Of a stretch of 64,000 nucleotides of DNA, positions 18,044 to 27,112 are shown piece after piece. The notes beneath the pieces are model-generated. The model worked only from the letters and a program-made list of their open reading frames with translations. It searched no databases and was not told where the DNA came from. Origin of the DNA: Streptomyces sp. ACA25 (GTDB taxonomy: Bacteria > Actinomycetota > Actinomycetes > Streptomycetales > Streptomycetaceae); the NCBI RefSeq assembly GCF_028200735.1, contig NZ_JAQKPV010000002.1, positions 124,001-188,000 of the forward strand. Direction: 5' to 3'. Both the position numbers and the translations under genes were made by a program. Every line of letters begins with the position of its first letter. Positions within the stretch are counted from its first letter, which is position 1.

Positions 18044-20245
18044 ATGATCACGACCGGCGGCCCCGGAGAGATACTCCGGCTGGACGATCCACGAGCCCGG
18101 AACACCGAGCTGACCGGTGGCAAGGCCACGCACCTGGCCCGCGCGGCGGCGGCCGGGCTCAGGGTTCTGCCGGGCTTCGTCGTCCTCGCACCCGGGGCAC
18201 CCGGGTGCGCCCCTCCGTCCCCGGCCGTCCGGTCCGCCTGGCAGGAGCTCAGCGCGGACAGCACCCTGCCCCTGGTGGTGCGCTCCTCCTCCGCCCATGA
18301 GGACACCGCGGAGTCCTCCATGGCCGGCCAGTTCGCCTCCGTACTGGACGTCCGCGGCTGGGACGCCTTCCTCGCCGCGCTGGCCACCGTCCGCGCCTCC
18401 GCCGGACCGGACGGCGCACCGATGCCGGTGCTCGTCCAGCCGATGCTGCGCTCCCGCGTCGGAGGGGTGCTGTTCAGCGCCGACCCCGTCACCGGACGCA
18501 CCGACCGGATCCTCGTCAGCGCGGTGCGCGGCGGCCCGGACAGCCTGGTCAGCGGGGAGCTCCCGGGCACCAGCCTCCACCTCACCCGGCTCGGCCGGCT
18601 GTTGCGCGCCGAACCCTCCGAGCCGTCCGTCCCGCTCGGCCGGAGCGAGCTGCTCCGCCTCGCCGCCCTCGCCCGGCGGGCCGAACGGGTCTTCGGCAGC
18701 CCGCAGGACATCGAATTCGGCTTCGACGCATGGGACGGCCGGCTGTGGCTGTTCCAGAGCCGGCCGATCACCGCGATGGCCCCCCGGCCCGCCCGCCGGG
18801 CCCGGCTGCTCGGTGCGGGACCCATCGCCGAAACCCTGCCGGGCGTGCTCCAGCCGCTCGAGGAGGACCTGTGGGTGGTGCCGATGGCCCACGGTCTGGC
18901 CACCGCGCTGCACCTCGGCGGCACCGCCGCCCGGCGCACCCTGCGCACAGTGCCGGCCGTCACCACCGTGGAGGGCCGGGCCGTGGCGGACCTGGGACTG
19001 CTCGGCGTCACCGGGGAACGCCGCCGGTTCCGCAGCCGCCTCAACCCGCTGCCCGGATTCCGCAAGCTGGCCGCCTCCTGGCGCGTCGGACGGCTGCGCG
19101 TCACCCTTCCGCAGCTGGCCGCCGCGCTGCTCGCGGACGTCGACCGGGAGCTCACCGGGACGGCGCCGCCCCCCGCCCTCACTCCGGACGACCTGCTCGG
19201 CGCCCTGCGGTGGAGCCGTGCCGTTCTGGTGGCGCTGCACGCCCAGGAGGCGCTGGCCGGCGGGCTGCTCCCGGCGGCGGAGGGCACCGCCGCGGCCTGC
19301 GCGCTGGCCGCTCTCGAGGACGGCCGGGAACGCGGGGTGTCCGGCACCCGGCTCATCGCCGACCGCCCCGAGGTGCTCACTCTCGTCCCGCCCAGCCTCA
19401 CCGAACCGCCCGTGCTGCCCGTGCTGCCCGCACCGGCCGGATCGCCGGCCCGGCCCCGGCGCGCCACCGGGAGCGGGCAGGCCGGCCGCGCACCGGAGGT
19501 CGCCACGCTGCCGGTACGGGAGGGCCTGCGGCTGCGGATCCGCTGGGTGCACGAGTTCCAGACCAGGCTCGTGCACGAGGCGGCAGCCCGGCTGCCGGAG
19601 CCCGTCCCCTGCCGGGGGGCGCTCCTGCACTGGGCCGAACTGGAGCGCGCCGTGCTGGACGGAGAGCTGCCGGACGGTTTCCGCGGCCGGGTCCCGCGCA
19701 CCGCAGCCGCCCCACTGCCGGACCGGTTCCGGCTGGCGGACGGCGGACATGTCGTTCCCGAGCACCACCGGGGCCAGGGCGAGGGCGCGGGCCAGGGAGT
19801 CTCCGGCGGCCGGATCACCGGCACCGCCTGGGACGGCACGGGACCGGCGCCCGCCGACGCGGTGCTCGTCGTCCGGACCCTGGACCCGGCGCTGGCGCCG
19901 CTCCTTCCCCGCCTCGCCGGGCTGGTCGCCCAGACCGGCAGTCCGCTGTCCCACCTCGCGGTACTCGCACGGGAGCTACGGCTGCCCGCCGTCACCGGGG
20001 TGCCGGACGCGGTACTCCGCTTCCCGCCGGGCTCCCCGGTCCTCGTGGACGGCGTGACCGGCGAAGTCACCGGCACGGAACCCGTCGGCACCCCGGTGCC
20101 GGCCGCATACCCGGCCCGGGAGGAAACGCCGCGGAGAGCGGCCCCGCGCACCCCGGCCGGCGCACCCGGGCCGGCCCCCGGAGCCCGGGTGCCGGCCCAG
20201 GCCGGGAAGAACGACGCAGTCCGGAGAGCCGGGGCCCGCCCATGA
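18044..20245 (+). CDS. PEP/pyruvate-binding, PEP-utilising phosphotransferase (rifampin phosphotransferase-like architecture)
   Basis: 733 residues; start 18044 with AAGGGGGAGGGG upstream. The N-terminal ATP-binding part has TGGKATHLARAAAAGL, the phosphate-binding LVVRSSSAHEDTAESSMAGQ, the clamp QPMLRSRVGGVLFSADPVTG and the closing DIEFGFD...LWLFQSRPIT. A unique middle domain (about 250-600) follows. The C-terminal PEP-utilising swivel domain has the phosphohistidine loop TGSPLSHLAVLARELRLPAVTG. The order ATP-grasp, substrate domain, His domain is that of rifampin phosphotransferases and PEP synthases. The N-terminal domain is compact: it lacks about 50 residues between GFVVL and the RSS motif. 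The substrate is unknown. The stop overlaps the next start (ATGA). Confidence 0.78.
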   Translation: MITTGGPGEILRLDDPRARNTELTGGKATHLARAAAAGLRVLPGFVVLAPGAPGCAPPSPAVRSAWQELSADSTLPLVVRSSSAHEDTAESSMAGQFASVLDVRGWDAFLAALATVRASAGPDGAPMPVLVQPMLRSRVGGVLFSADPVTGRTDRILVSAVRGGPDSLVSGELPGTSLHLTRLGRLLRAEPSEPSVPLGRSELLRLAALARRAERVFGSPQDIEFGFDAWDGRLWLFQSRPITAMAPRPARRARLLGAGPIAETLPGVLQPLEEDLWVVPMAHGLATALHLGGTAARRTLRTVPAVTTVEGRAVADLGLLGVTGERRRFRSRLNPLPGFRKLAASWRVGRLRVTLPQLAAALLADVDRELTGTAPPPALTPDDLLGALRWSRAVLVALHAQEALAGGLLPAAEGTAAACALAALEDGRERGVSGTRLIADRPEVLTLVPPSLTEPPVLPVLPAPAGSPARPRRATGSGQAGRAPEVATLPVREGLRLRIRWVHEFQTRLVHEAAARLPEPVPCRGALLHWAELERAVLDGELPDGFRGRVPRTAAAPLPDRFRLADGGHVVPEHHRGQGEGAGQGVSGGRITGTAWDGTGPAPADAVLVVRTLDPALAPLLPRLAGLVAQTGSPLSHLAVLARELRLPAVTGVPDAVLRFPPGSPVLVDGVTGEVTGTEPVGTPVPAAYPAREETPRRAAPRTPAGAPGPAPGARVPAQAGKNDAVRRAGARP

Positions 20246-21186
20246 CGAACCTCAGGCCCCTCACACTCCTCGTCCAGCTGGGCGCCGGGTCCGCCGCGGT
20301 GGGCGCTGCCGCCTACCTGGTGATCTACCTGTACCGCTGGCAATGGCAGCGGGCCGTCCTCTCCGGCGTCCTGCTGCTGATCGTCCTGGTGCTGACGCTC
20401 GGGTTCGTCCTGCTGGACCGGCTGACCCGTCTGGAGAAGCGCATCGAAGCCGGGGACCGGCGGCAGCAGGACATCCTGGCCCAGCTCCGGGAGGCCGACC
20501 GCACAGCCCGCACGGAGCACCCCGACCGCGGCAGGCGCTTCCCCTGGCTCGAGGACCCGGCCGACCCGGCCCGCCACCACACCCACGTGTTCGTGCCCAT
20601 CCTGATGGCCGCAGGTGTCGCGATGTCCGGGCTGGCCTGGGTCGTGGAACGCCTCGCCCGCCACACCGTCCGGCCCGCCGCACAGCAGCGCCTGAGCGGC
20701 CGGCTCGCGCCGCTGGCCGCGCCGACCGGAGGCACCGGTGGCCGGCACGCGAACCTGCCGGAGGTTCCCGGTCTCCCCGGCGGACCCCCGCGCCGGCCGC
20801 TGCTGACCGCCCTCGGCACCCTGCTGGCCGCCGGGGCGGTCACCGGCCTCGTCGTCGGTCTGGCGGCGCTCACGCAGACAGCACCACCGGAACGCGGCGC
20901 CGGAGCGGCGACCTCGGTGGTGTTCAGCGTCGACCGGAACGAGGTGACGGAGCTCCGCGGCGACCTGGCCGCCCGGCAGACCTGGGAACGCTGCCGGGAC
21001 GCCACCTCCGTACCACTGCACGGCGCCGGACTGGTCCCGCTGGGCGAAGGCGACTACGCCGGCACCGTCCGGCCGGCCCTGACCGGCCACGACGAGCAGC
21101 GGCTCAAGGGCTGCCTGGAGGATCTGCGCGTCGACCGGGTGCTGGTCACGGTCAGCGGCATCGGCCGGATCGACGGCGACGGCTGA
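20242..21186 (+). CDS. Four-helix membrane protein translationally coupled to the PEP-utilising enzyme
   Basis: 314 residues; ATG 20242 overlaps the upstream stop by 4 bp (ATGA), which implies translational coupling. Helices are predicted at about 8-29, 36-58, 114-136 and 188-212. Residues 60-105 form a charged loop with a short coiled-coil-like helix (LDRLTRLEKRIEAGDRRQQD). The last 100 residues (from SVVFSVDRNEVTELRGDL) form a soluble extracytoplasmic domain with two Cys. I do not recognise a family. The tight coupling suggests it works with the phosphotransferase, for example as a membrane anchor or sensor, but that is inference. Confidence 0.72.
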   Translation: MTNLRPLTLLVQLGAGSAAVGAAAYLVIYLYRWQWQRAVLSGVLLLIVLVLTLGFVLLDRLTRLEKRIEAGDRRQQDILAQLREADRTARTEHPDRGRRFPWLEDPADPARHHTHVFVPILMAAGVAMSGLAWVVERLARHTVRPAAQQRLSGRLAPLAAPTGGTGGRHANLPEVPGLPGGPPRRPLLTALGTLLAAGAVTGLVVGLAALTQTAPPERGAGAATSVVFSVDRNEVTELRGDLAARQTWERCRDATSVPLHGAGLVPLGEGDYAGTVRPALTGHDEQRLKGCLEDLRVDRVLVTVSGIGRIDGDG

Positions 21187-21217
21187 CCGCACCGGGCCGG
21201 CCGGCCGTCCCCGGCGG

Positions 21218-22027
21218 TCAGCCGGTGCTCCGGAATCGTTCGGCGGTCTCCCTCAGCACCTCCAGGCCGTCGCGCGCCCACATCGCCTCGTTGAAGATCT
21301 CCACCTCGACGGGGCCGTCGAAGCCCGTGGCGTCCACCTGCTCACGGAACCAGGGCAGATCGATGCAGCCGTCGCCGAGCTGGCCCCGGCCGGTCAGCAC
21401 TCCCTCGGGGAGCGGGGTCGTCCAGTCGGCCAGCTGGAAGCTGTGGATGCGGCCGGCCGCCCCCGCGCGGCTGATCTGCTGCGCCACGGTGTCGTCCCAC
21501 CACAGGTGATAGGTGTCGACGACCACCCCGACCTGCCCGGCCGGGAACGGCTCCGCCAGGTCAAGGGCCTGGGCGAGCGTGGAGACGACGCAGCGGTCCG
21601 CGGCGTACATCGGGTGCAGCGGCTCGATGGCGAGCCGTACCCCGCGCTCGGCCGCGTAGGGCGCCAGGGTGGCCAGCGCCTCGCTGATCAGCTGCCGGGC
21701 GGCGGCCAGGTCCCGGCTGCCGGGCGGCAGCCCGCCGGAGACCAGCACCAGAGTGCCGGTGCCCAGCGCAGCCGCCTCGTCGATGGCGGCGCGGTTGTCG
21801 TCCAGGCTCGTGGCGGTGGTGAAGAAGCCGCCGCGGCACAGCGAGGTGACGGCCAGCCCGGCGTCCCGCACCAGCCGGTGCGCGGCGTCCACACCGTAGG
21901 CCTGCACCGGTTCGCGCCACAGCCCCACGCCCGGGATGCCCAGCTCCGTGCAGCCCGCGACCAGCTCGGGCAGGGACAGCTGTTTCACCGTCATCTGGTT
22001 GACCGAGAGACGGCTCAGCCCGTTCAC
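21218..22027 (-). CDS. Sugar phosphate isomerase/epimerase (xylose-isomerase-like TIM barrel)
   Basis: 269 residues beginning with GTG 22027, which overlaps the upstream stop by 4 bp (GTGA). It follows the AP-endonuclease-2/xylose-isomerase-like barrel pattern. Metal and substrate segments are LAIEPLHP (Glu), GVVVDTYHLWWDD (Asp/His), IHSFQLADW (His/Asp) and the final VEVEIFNEAMW (Glu). Such enzymes isomerise or epimerise sugars or inositol derivatives using a divalent metal. It is the third gene of an operon with an oxidoreductase and a DUF993 protein, under a LacI-type regulator, so it likely acts on a sugar-like intermediate. The exact substrate is unknown. Confidence 0.85.
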   Translation of the reverse strand: MNGLSRLSVNQMTVKQLSLPELVAGCTELGIPGVGLWREPVQAYGVDAAHRLVRDAGLAVTSLCRGGFFTTATSLDDNRAAIDEAAALGTGTLVLVSGGLPPGSRDLAAARQLISEALATLAPYAAERGVRLAIEPLHPMYAADRCVVSTLAQALDLAEPFPAGQVGVVVDTYHLWWDDTVAQQISRAGAAGRIHSFQLADWTTPLPEGVLTGRGQLGDGCIDLPWFREQVDATGFDGPVEVEIFNEAMWARDGLEVLRETAERFRSTG

Positions 22028-23181
22028 CTGACCACCCCGTACAGTGCGAGGAGCTGCCGCATCCGGGCCTCGGCCAGCACCGGGTCGGGGAACAGTCCGA
22101 TTCCGTCCGCCAGTTCGTAGGCGCGGGCGAAGTGCGGGAGTGAACGGGCCGACTGCAGGCCGCCGACCATGGCGAAGTGCTCCTGGTGCCCGGCCAGCCA
22201 GGCGAGGAAGACCACCCCCGTCTTGTAGTAACGGGTGGGCGGCTGGAACAGATGGCGGGAGAGTCCGACCGTGGGGTCGAGCAGTTCCCGGAAGCCCTCC
22301 GTGTCACCGGTGTCCAGCACCCGGACCGCCTCCGCGGCCAGGGGGCCCAGCGGGTCGAAGATGCCCAGCAGAGCGTGGCTGAAGCCGCGTTCGTCGCCCG
22401 CGATCAACTCGGGGTAGTGGAAGTCGTCACCGGTGTAGCAGCGCACCCCGTCCGGCAGCCGGCGGCGCAGCTCCACCTCCCGCCGGGCGTCCAGCAGGGA
22501 TACCTTGACGCCCTCCACCTTGTCGGCGTGCGCTGCGATGAGGTCCAGGAAGGTGTCGGTGGCGGCATCGAGGTCGGTGCTGCCCCAGTAGCCGGTCAGG
22601 GCGGGATCGAACATCGGGCCGAGCCAGTGCAGGATGACCGGCTCCGTCGCCTGGCGCAGCAGCCGGCCGTAGATGCCGGCGTAGTCCTCGGGGCCGGAGG
22701 CACAGGCGGCCAGCGCCCGGGAGGCCATCAGGACGGCACGGGCGCCGGTGCTCTCCACGAGCTCCAGCTGCTCCTCGTACGCGGCCCGGACCTCGGCGAG
22801 CCCGGCCGGCCCGGTGAGCTGATCGGTCCCCGCGCCGCAGGCGATCAGACCGCCGGTGGCCCGGGCCTCAGCGGCGGACCGGCGGATCAGCTCGGCGGCC
22901 TGCGGCCAGCCCAGGCCCATGCCGCGCTGCGCGGTGTCCATGGCTTCGGCCACTCCGAGACCGTGCGACCAGAGGTGGCGGCGGAAGGCGAGGGTGGCGT
23001 CCCAGTCGACGGCGGCCGGCCCGTCCGGGGTGCTGTCGGCAAAGGGGTCCGCGACGACGTGCGCCGCGGAGTACACGGTCCGGGACGCCGGGGGAGCACC
23101 GCCGGCCGGGCGGGCAGCGGGCTGGGCACGGGGGGTGTACGGGCGCAACGTCCCGTCGGGTGCGGGCAGATGAAGGGTCAT
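22024..23181 (-). CDS. DUF993 family protein (DapA-like aldolase fold)
   Basis: 385 residues; ATG 23181 with GAGAGACGACC upstream. From about residue 70 it reads like a dihydrodipicolinate-synthase-type TIM barrel. VEGVKVSLLD offers a Lys in the position where DapA-family enzymes form a Schiff base, and VRCYTGDDFHYPEL follows. The known DapA fingerprint is weak, as in all DUF993 proteins, whose reaction is not established to my knowledge. Its place between a Gfo/Idh/MocA oxidoreductase and a sugar isomerase suggests an aldolase or dehydratase step on an oxidised sugar acid. Confidence 0.78.
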   Translation of the reverse strand: MTLHLPAPDGTLRPYTPRAQPAARPAGGAPPASRTVYSAAHVVADPFADSTPDGPAAVDWDATLAFRRHLWSHGLGVAEAMDTAQRGMGLGWPQAAELIRRSAAEARATGGLIACGAGTDQLTGPAGLAEVRAAYEEQLELVESTGARAVLMASRALAACASGPEDYAGIYGRLLRQATEPVILHWLGPMFDPALTGYWGSTDLDAATDTFLDLIAAHADKVEGVKVSLLDARREVELRRRLPDGVRCYTGDDFHYPELIAGDERGFSHALLGIFDPLGPLAAEAVRVLDTGDTEGFRELLDPTVGLSRHLFQPPTRYYKTGVVFLAWLAGHQEHFAMVGGLQSARSLPHFARAYELADGIGLFPDPVLAEARMRQLLALYGVVR

Positions 23182-23215
23182 GGTCGTCTCTCGTCTCTTC
23201 GGGTCCCGGCCACGT

Positions 23216-24388
23216 TCACAGCTTCAGCTCCGGGACGGCCATCCGGCGCCCCTCGGCGGAGGACTTCAGGCCCAGCTCGGCCAGCTGCACGCCCCGGGCG
23301 CCCGCCAGGAGGTCCCAGGTGTAGGGCTCGTCCAGCACCACGTGGCGCAGGAACAGCTCCCACTGAGTCTTGAAGCCGTTGTCGAACACCGTGTTGTCCG
23401 GCACGTCCTGCCACTGGTCGCGGAAGACCTCGGTGGCCGGGAGGTCCGGGTTCCACACCGGCTTCGGGGTGGTGGAGCGGTGCTGCACCCGGCAGTTGCG
23501 CAGCCCGGCAACGGCGGAGCCCTCCGTGCCGTCCACCTGGAACTCCACCAGCTCATCCCGGTTGACCCGCACCGACCAGGAGGAGTTGATCTGCGCGATG
23601 ACGCCGCCGGCCAGCTCGAAGATGCCGTAGGCCGCGTCGTCGGCGGTGGCCGGGTAGGCGTTGCCGCTCTCGTCCCAGCGCTGCCGGATGTGGGTGGTGG
23701 TCAGTGCCTGCACGGACTCGACCCGGCCGAACAGCTCGTCCAGGACGTAGTCCCAGTGCGGGAACATGTCGACGACGATGCCGCCGCCGTCCTCGGACCG
23801 GTAGTTCCACGAGGGACGCTGGGCGTCCTGCCAGTCGCCCTCGAACACCCAGTAGCCGAACTCGCCGCGCACTGACAGGATCTCGCCGAAGAAGCCGCCG
23901 TCGATGAGCCGCTTGAGCTTCAGCAGGCCCGGAAGGAACAGCTTGTCCTGCACGACGCCGTGCTTGATTCCGGCGTCCTGGGCCAGCCGGGCCAGCTCCA
24001 GGGCGCCGTCGAGCCCGGTCGCGGTGGGCTTCTCGGTGTAGATGTGCTTTCCGGCGGCGATCGCCTTCCGGATGGCGGCCTCACGGGCGAGCGTCACCTG
24101 GGCGTCGAAGTAGAGGTCGACTCCGTCGTCGGCGAGCACGGCGTCCAGGTCGGTGGAGACCGCGTCGGGTTCGAGCCCGTGCCGTTCGGCGAGCGCGCGC
24201 AGTGCGTGCTCCCGGCGGCCGACGAGCACCGGCTCGGGCCAGATGACCGTGCCGTCGCCCAGGTCGACGCCGCCCTGCTCCCGGATGGCGAGGATCGAAC
24301 GGACCAGGTGCTGGCGGTATCCCATCCGCCCGGTGACGCCGTTCATGGCGATCCGGACGATTCTGCGCTCCGCGGCCGAGTGGGCCAT
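23216..24388 (-). CDS. Gfo/Idh/MocA family oxidoreductase
   Basis: 390 residues; ATG 24388 with AAAGGAG about 7 nt upstream. The N-terminal Rossmann motif is VRIAMNGVTGRMGYRQH; the family's GxGxxG appears as GVTGRMG. The EKP signature is in IYTEKPTATGLDGALELA (catalytic Lys, residue about 119-120), and VVDMFPHWDYVLDELFG supplies the second-domain Asp/His region. It oxidises or reduces a sugar or inositol-like compound with NAD(P). It is the first gene of a three-gene operon facing a LacI regulator, with the shared operator 30 bp upstream. Confidence 0.88.
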   Translation of the reverse strand: MAHSAAERRIVRIAMNGVTGRMGYRQHLVRSILAIREQGGVDLGDGTVIWPEPVLVGRREHALRALAERHGLEPDAVSTDLDAVLADDGVDLYFDAQVTLAREAAIRKAIAAGKHIYTEKPTATGLDGALELARLAQDAGIKHGVVQDKLFLPGLLKLKRLIDGGFFGEILSVRGEFGYWVFEGDWQDAQRPSWNYRSEDGGGIVVDMFPHWDYVLDELFGRVESVQALTTTHIRQRWDESGNAYPATADDAAYGIFELAGGVIAQINSSWSVRVNRDELVEFQVDGTEGSAVAGLRNCRVQHRSTTPKPVWNPDLPATEVFRDQWQDVPDNTVFDNGFKTQWELFLRHVVLDEPYTWDLLAGARGVQLAELGLKSSAEGRRMAVPELKL

Positions 24389-24415
24389 GGCCGGACTCCT
24401 TTGTGTTGTTCGGGT

Positions 24416-24429
24416 AGTAAGCGCTTTCT
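24416..24429. promoter_or_regulatory. LacI/GalR-type operator
   Basis: AGTAAGCGCTTTCT is centred on the 8-bp palindrome AAGCGCTT (24419-24426). The central CG and flanking AAG/CTT are typical of LacI-family half-sites. It lies in the divergent gap between the oxidoreductase operon and the LacI gene. Confidence 0.65.
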
Positions 24430-24504
24430 ATCAGGAGAGAAGTTAACCTGCCCCCAGCGCCCTCGACAAGACGTGCGCGGGCGGCACCGGGGAGGAACGA
24501 AGTC

Positions 24505-25629
24505 ATGACAGTGACGCTGGCCGACGTGGCGGCCCGGGCCGGGGTCTCGGCTGCGACGGTCTCCCGGGTACTCAACGGCAACTACCCGGTCGCCGGCGAC
24601 ACCCGCACCCGCGTCCTGCGCGCCGTGGAGGAGCTGGAGTACGTGGTGAACGGCCCGGCCAGCTCGCTGGCCGCCGCCACCTCCGACCTGATCGGCATCC
24701 TGGTCAACGACATCGCGGACCCCTTCTTCGGGGTGCTGGCGAGCGCCGTTCAGTCCCAGATCAGCCCACTGGGCTCCGGCCGGGTGCAGAAGCTGGCCGT
24801 GATCTGCAACACCGGAGGCTCACCCGAGCGTGAGCTCACCTACCTCACCCTCCTCCAGCGCCAGCGGGCCGCCGCCGTGGTGCTCACGGGCGGCGCCGTG
24901 GAGGACCCCGCGCACACCCGCGCACTGGCCGCCCGGCTCCGTCGGCTGGAGGCGGCGGGCGCCCGCGTCATCCTGTGCGGCCGCCCCCCGCTGGCCCTTC
25001 CGGACACCCTCCCGGACCCCTCCGCCGGCACGGACGGAACGGGCGGCACAGCAGATGAGGGCGGCGAGCCCGGCACCATCGGGCGGTGCACCCTGACCTT
25101 CGACAACCGCGGCGGGGCCCGCCGCCTCACCGAGCACCTGCTCTCCCTCGGCCACCGCACCGTCGGCTACCTCGCCGGCCCGGCCGCCCGCACCACCACC
25201 CGGCACCGCCTGGAGGGCCACCGTGCCGCCCTGGCCGCCGCCGGGCTCGGGGCGGACCGCGAACGACTCACCGTCCACGGCGCGTTCACCCGCTCTTCCG
25301 GCTACGAGGGGGCACAGGAGCTGCTGCGCCGGGAACCCGGACTGACCGCCGTCCTCGCCGCCAACGACACCGTGGCCCTCGGCGCCACCGCCGCCCTGCG
25401 CGAGCAAGGGCTGCGCATCCCTGAGGACATTTCCGTCACCGGCTTCGACGACCTGCCGTTCGCCGCCGACGCGGCCCCGGCCCTCACCACCGTCCGGATC
25501 CCGCTCCACGAGGCGGGGGTCCGCGCCGGACGTCTGGCCATGGGACTGGAGACCCCGCCGGAGGGCGGTCCGGCCACCGTCCCCGCCGACCTGATGATCC
25601 GCGCCTCCACCGCCCCGCCCCGCCCCTGA
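24505..25629 (+). CDS. LacI family transcriptional regulator
   Basis: 374 residues; ATG 24505 with GGAGG 9 nt upstream. The N-terminal LacI helix-turn-helix is [23 protein letters not shown] (residues 3-25), then a hinge ([19 protein letters not shown]) and a periplasmic-binding-like effector domain ending with [20 protein letters not shown]. Residues about 165-190 carry a Gly/Thr/Glu-rich insert. It is divergent from the oxidoreductase/DUF993/isomerase operon and probably represses it until a sugar-like inducer binds. Confidence 0.92.
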   Translation: MTVTLADVAARAGVSAATVSRVLNGNYPVAGDTRTRVLRAVEELEYVVNGPASSLAAATSDLIGILVNDIADPFFGVLASAVQSQISPLGSGRVQKLAVICNTGGSPERELTYLTLLQRQRAAAVVLTGGAVEDPAHTRALAARLRRLEAAGARVILCGRPPLALPDTLPDPSAGTDGTGGTADEGGEPGTIGRCTLTFDNRGGARRLTEHLLSLGHRTVGYLAGPAARTTTRHRLEGHRAALAAAGLGADRERLTVHGAFTRSSGYEGAQELLRREPGLTAVLAANDTVALGATAALREQGLRIPEDISVTGFDDLPFAADAAPALTTVRIPLHEAGVRAGRLAMGLETPPEGGPATVPADLMIRASTAPPRP

Positions 25630-25656
25630 CCCCGCAGGACCGCTGCCCGTGCCGGC

Positions 25657-26124
25657 TCAGCGAACCAGTGCGGAGGCAGCGGAGACGAACTCTTCGATGG
25701 CTTGTTTCGCCCGGGCGTCCCGTACGTCCCGGTCCGCCCCGTCCTCGGCAATCGACACCTCCCGGGTGCACCGATACGCCTGCTCGGCCGTGCGTGTCAC
25801 TTCTCCGTCCTCGGTGAGCAGCCTGACCCGGTAGAGCGCTTGCCGCGCCCTGGTCCGGAGGAGGTGTGCCTCGTCCCGTGCCGCCCGGTAGGCCTTCCCG
25901 TCCGGGTCCTCCTGCCCGCTGTACCAGCGCTTGGCCTGGCCGTGACGGTAGTCCTCCACTGCTCCGGCGAACGTGCTGTACGCGGTGATGCGTTCCTGCC
26001 GCAGCGCCTCGGAGCGCGTGAACAGCTCGGTGCGTTTGGCCGCGAGGCGCTGGAAGGTGTGCGTGACCACGGACCCCAGCAAGGTCCCCGCCACCGCTAC
26101 GGCACTTGTCCAGATAATCTCCAC
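25657..26124 (-). CDS. Small single-pass membrane protein, unknown function
   Basis: 155 residues from GTG 26124; the ribosome site is weak. One N-terminal helix (about 3-24, [22 protein letters not shown]) is followed by a mostly helical, charged cytoplasmic part ([32 protein letters not shown]). It resembles common Streptomyces anchored helical proteins with no known role. Confidence 0.65.
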   Translation of the reverse strand: MEIIWTSAVAVAGTLLGSVVTHTFQRLAAKRTELFTRSEALRQERITAYSTFAGAVEDYRHGQAKRWYSGQEDPDGKAYRAARDEAHLLRTRARQALYRVRLLTEDGEVTRTAEQAYRCTREVSIAEDGADRDVRDARAKQAIEEFVSAASALVR

Positions 26125-26264
26125 CGCACCAGTCGATCACAGGCACCCGACGCCGCGGGCGGACATGGCCGCACTTCCGCCCTGGTGGGCGGCCTTGCCG
26201 GATCGGCTCCGGCCCGGTGGACGGGGCTGTCCGGAGACCGGGGTGACACCGTAGGGTCGGCGCC

Positions 26265-26747
26265 ATGACGGGATCTTCTGCCGTGCCGCTGGCCACCGGT
26301 CCGCTGGGGATGAAACTGCTGGCCTTCGAACGGGTGCCGGAAGAGACCCGGTTCACCGACTTCGAGCTGACCTACGTGCTGGTCGCACTCTGGTACGGGG
26401 ATCTGCTGCTGCTGGTACGAGTGCGCGGACGGGACTGCTGGGAGCTGCCGGGCGGCGGCATCGACGCGGGTGAGACACCCCGGGAGGCAGCGGTGCGGGA
26501 GCTGCTGGAGGAGTCCGGGCAGGTTGTCGCGCCGGAGGCGTTGCGCTTCGCGGGGTTCGCCCGGACCGCGCTGCCCAACCGCCGGATCCGCTACGGCGGG
26601 CTCTTCACGGCCCGGGTCACCGGGCGGACGGAGTTCGCACCGAGCGACGAGATCAGCGCGATCAGCTGGTGGGACCAGCGAGCGGAGCTGCCCGGCGGGC
26701 AGCTCCAGACGGTCGACAGCTATCTCGCGCGCCTGACCCGGGACTGA
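26265..26747 (+). CDS. Nudix hydrolase
   Basis: 160 residues. A complete Nudix box, [23 protein letters not shown] (G-x5-E-x7-REUxEExGU), spans about residues 65-88. Nudix enzymes cleave nucleoside diphosphates linked to another moiety using Mg2+. Substrate specificity cannot be read from sequence. The N-terminal strand region [24 protein letters not shown] is the usual beta-sheet core. It is monocistronic. Confidence 0.88.
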   Translation: MTGSSAVPLATGPLGMKLLAFERVPEETRFTDFELTYVLVALWYGDLLLLVRVRGRDCWELPGGGIDAGETPREAAVRELLEESGQVVAPEALRFAGFARTALPNRRIRYGGLFTARVTGRTEFAPSDEISAISWWDQRAELPGGQLQTVDSYLARLTRD

Positions 26748-26856
26748 CCCGTCCGGTTCGGGCACCACCGGCGGACGGCGGGCCCGGCGGTGGCCCCGGC
26801 CGCGCGGCGGCGATATCCGGCTGCGGCGGGCCGGTCCGCGGCGTAGCGTCCCGCTC

Positions 26857-27084
26857 ATGGGCACGGCACACGGATTCCGGTTCGAGGAGCACGCCGACGG
26901 CAGCGTGCGCATCACCCACCACGGCCGGCCGGCTGCCGTCCTCCGCGGCTCCCGGGCCGGGGAGTTCCGGGCCGAGGTCACCGCGGGCGATCCGCAGCAG
27001 GTGATGGCCCGCTGGACGGGCAACTACCGCCGGGGCAACGAACGGACCGCCCGCGACCACCCGCGGAACCGCCGCCGGCGGTGA
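26857..27084 (+). CDS. Small conserved basic protein, unknown function
   Basis: 75 residues from ATG 26857. It has a compact N-terminal beta-like part (GFRFEEHADGSVRITHHGRPAAVLRG) and an Arg-rich C-terminus (ARDHPRNRRRR). The codon bias is coding-like, but the ribosome site is weak and I recognise no family. Confidence 0.55.
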   Translation: MGTAHGFRFEEHADGSVRITHHGRPAAVLRGSRAGEFRAEVTAGDPQQVMARWTGNYRRGNERTARDHPRNRRRR

Positions 27085-27112
27085 CGGACACCGACAGGCG
27101 GCCCGGCCCCGG

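Noticed and set aside
17983..21192. A 1069-residue minus-strand frame across the phosphotransferase genes
   Set aside because: The plus-strand frames carry ATP-grasp and phosphohistidine motifs; this frame is Arg/Ser/Gly-rich shadow sequence.
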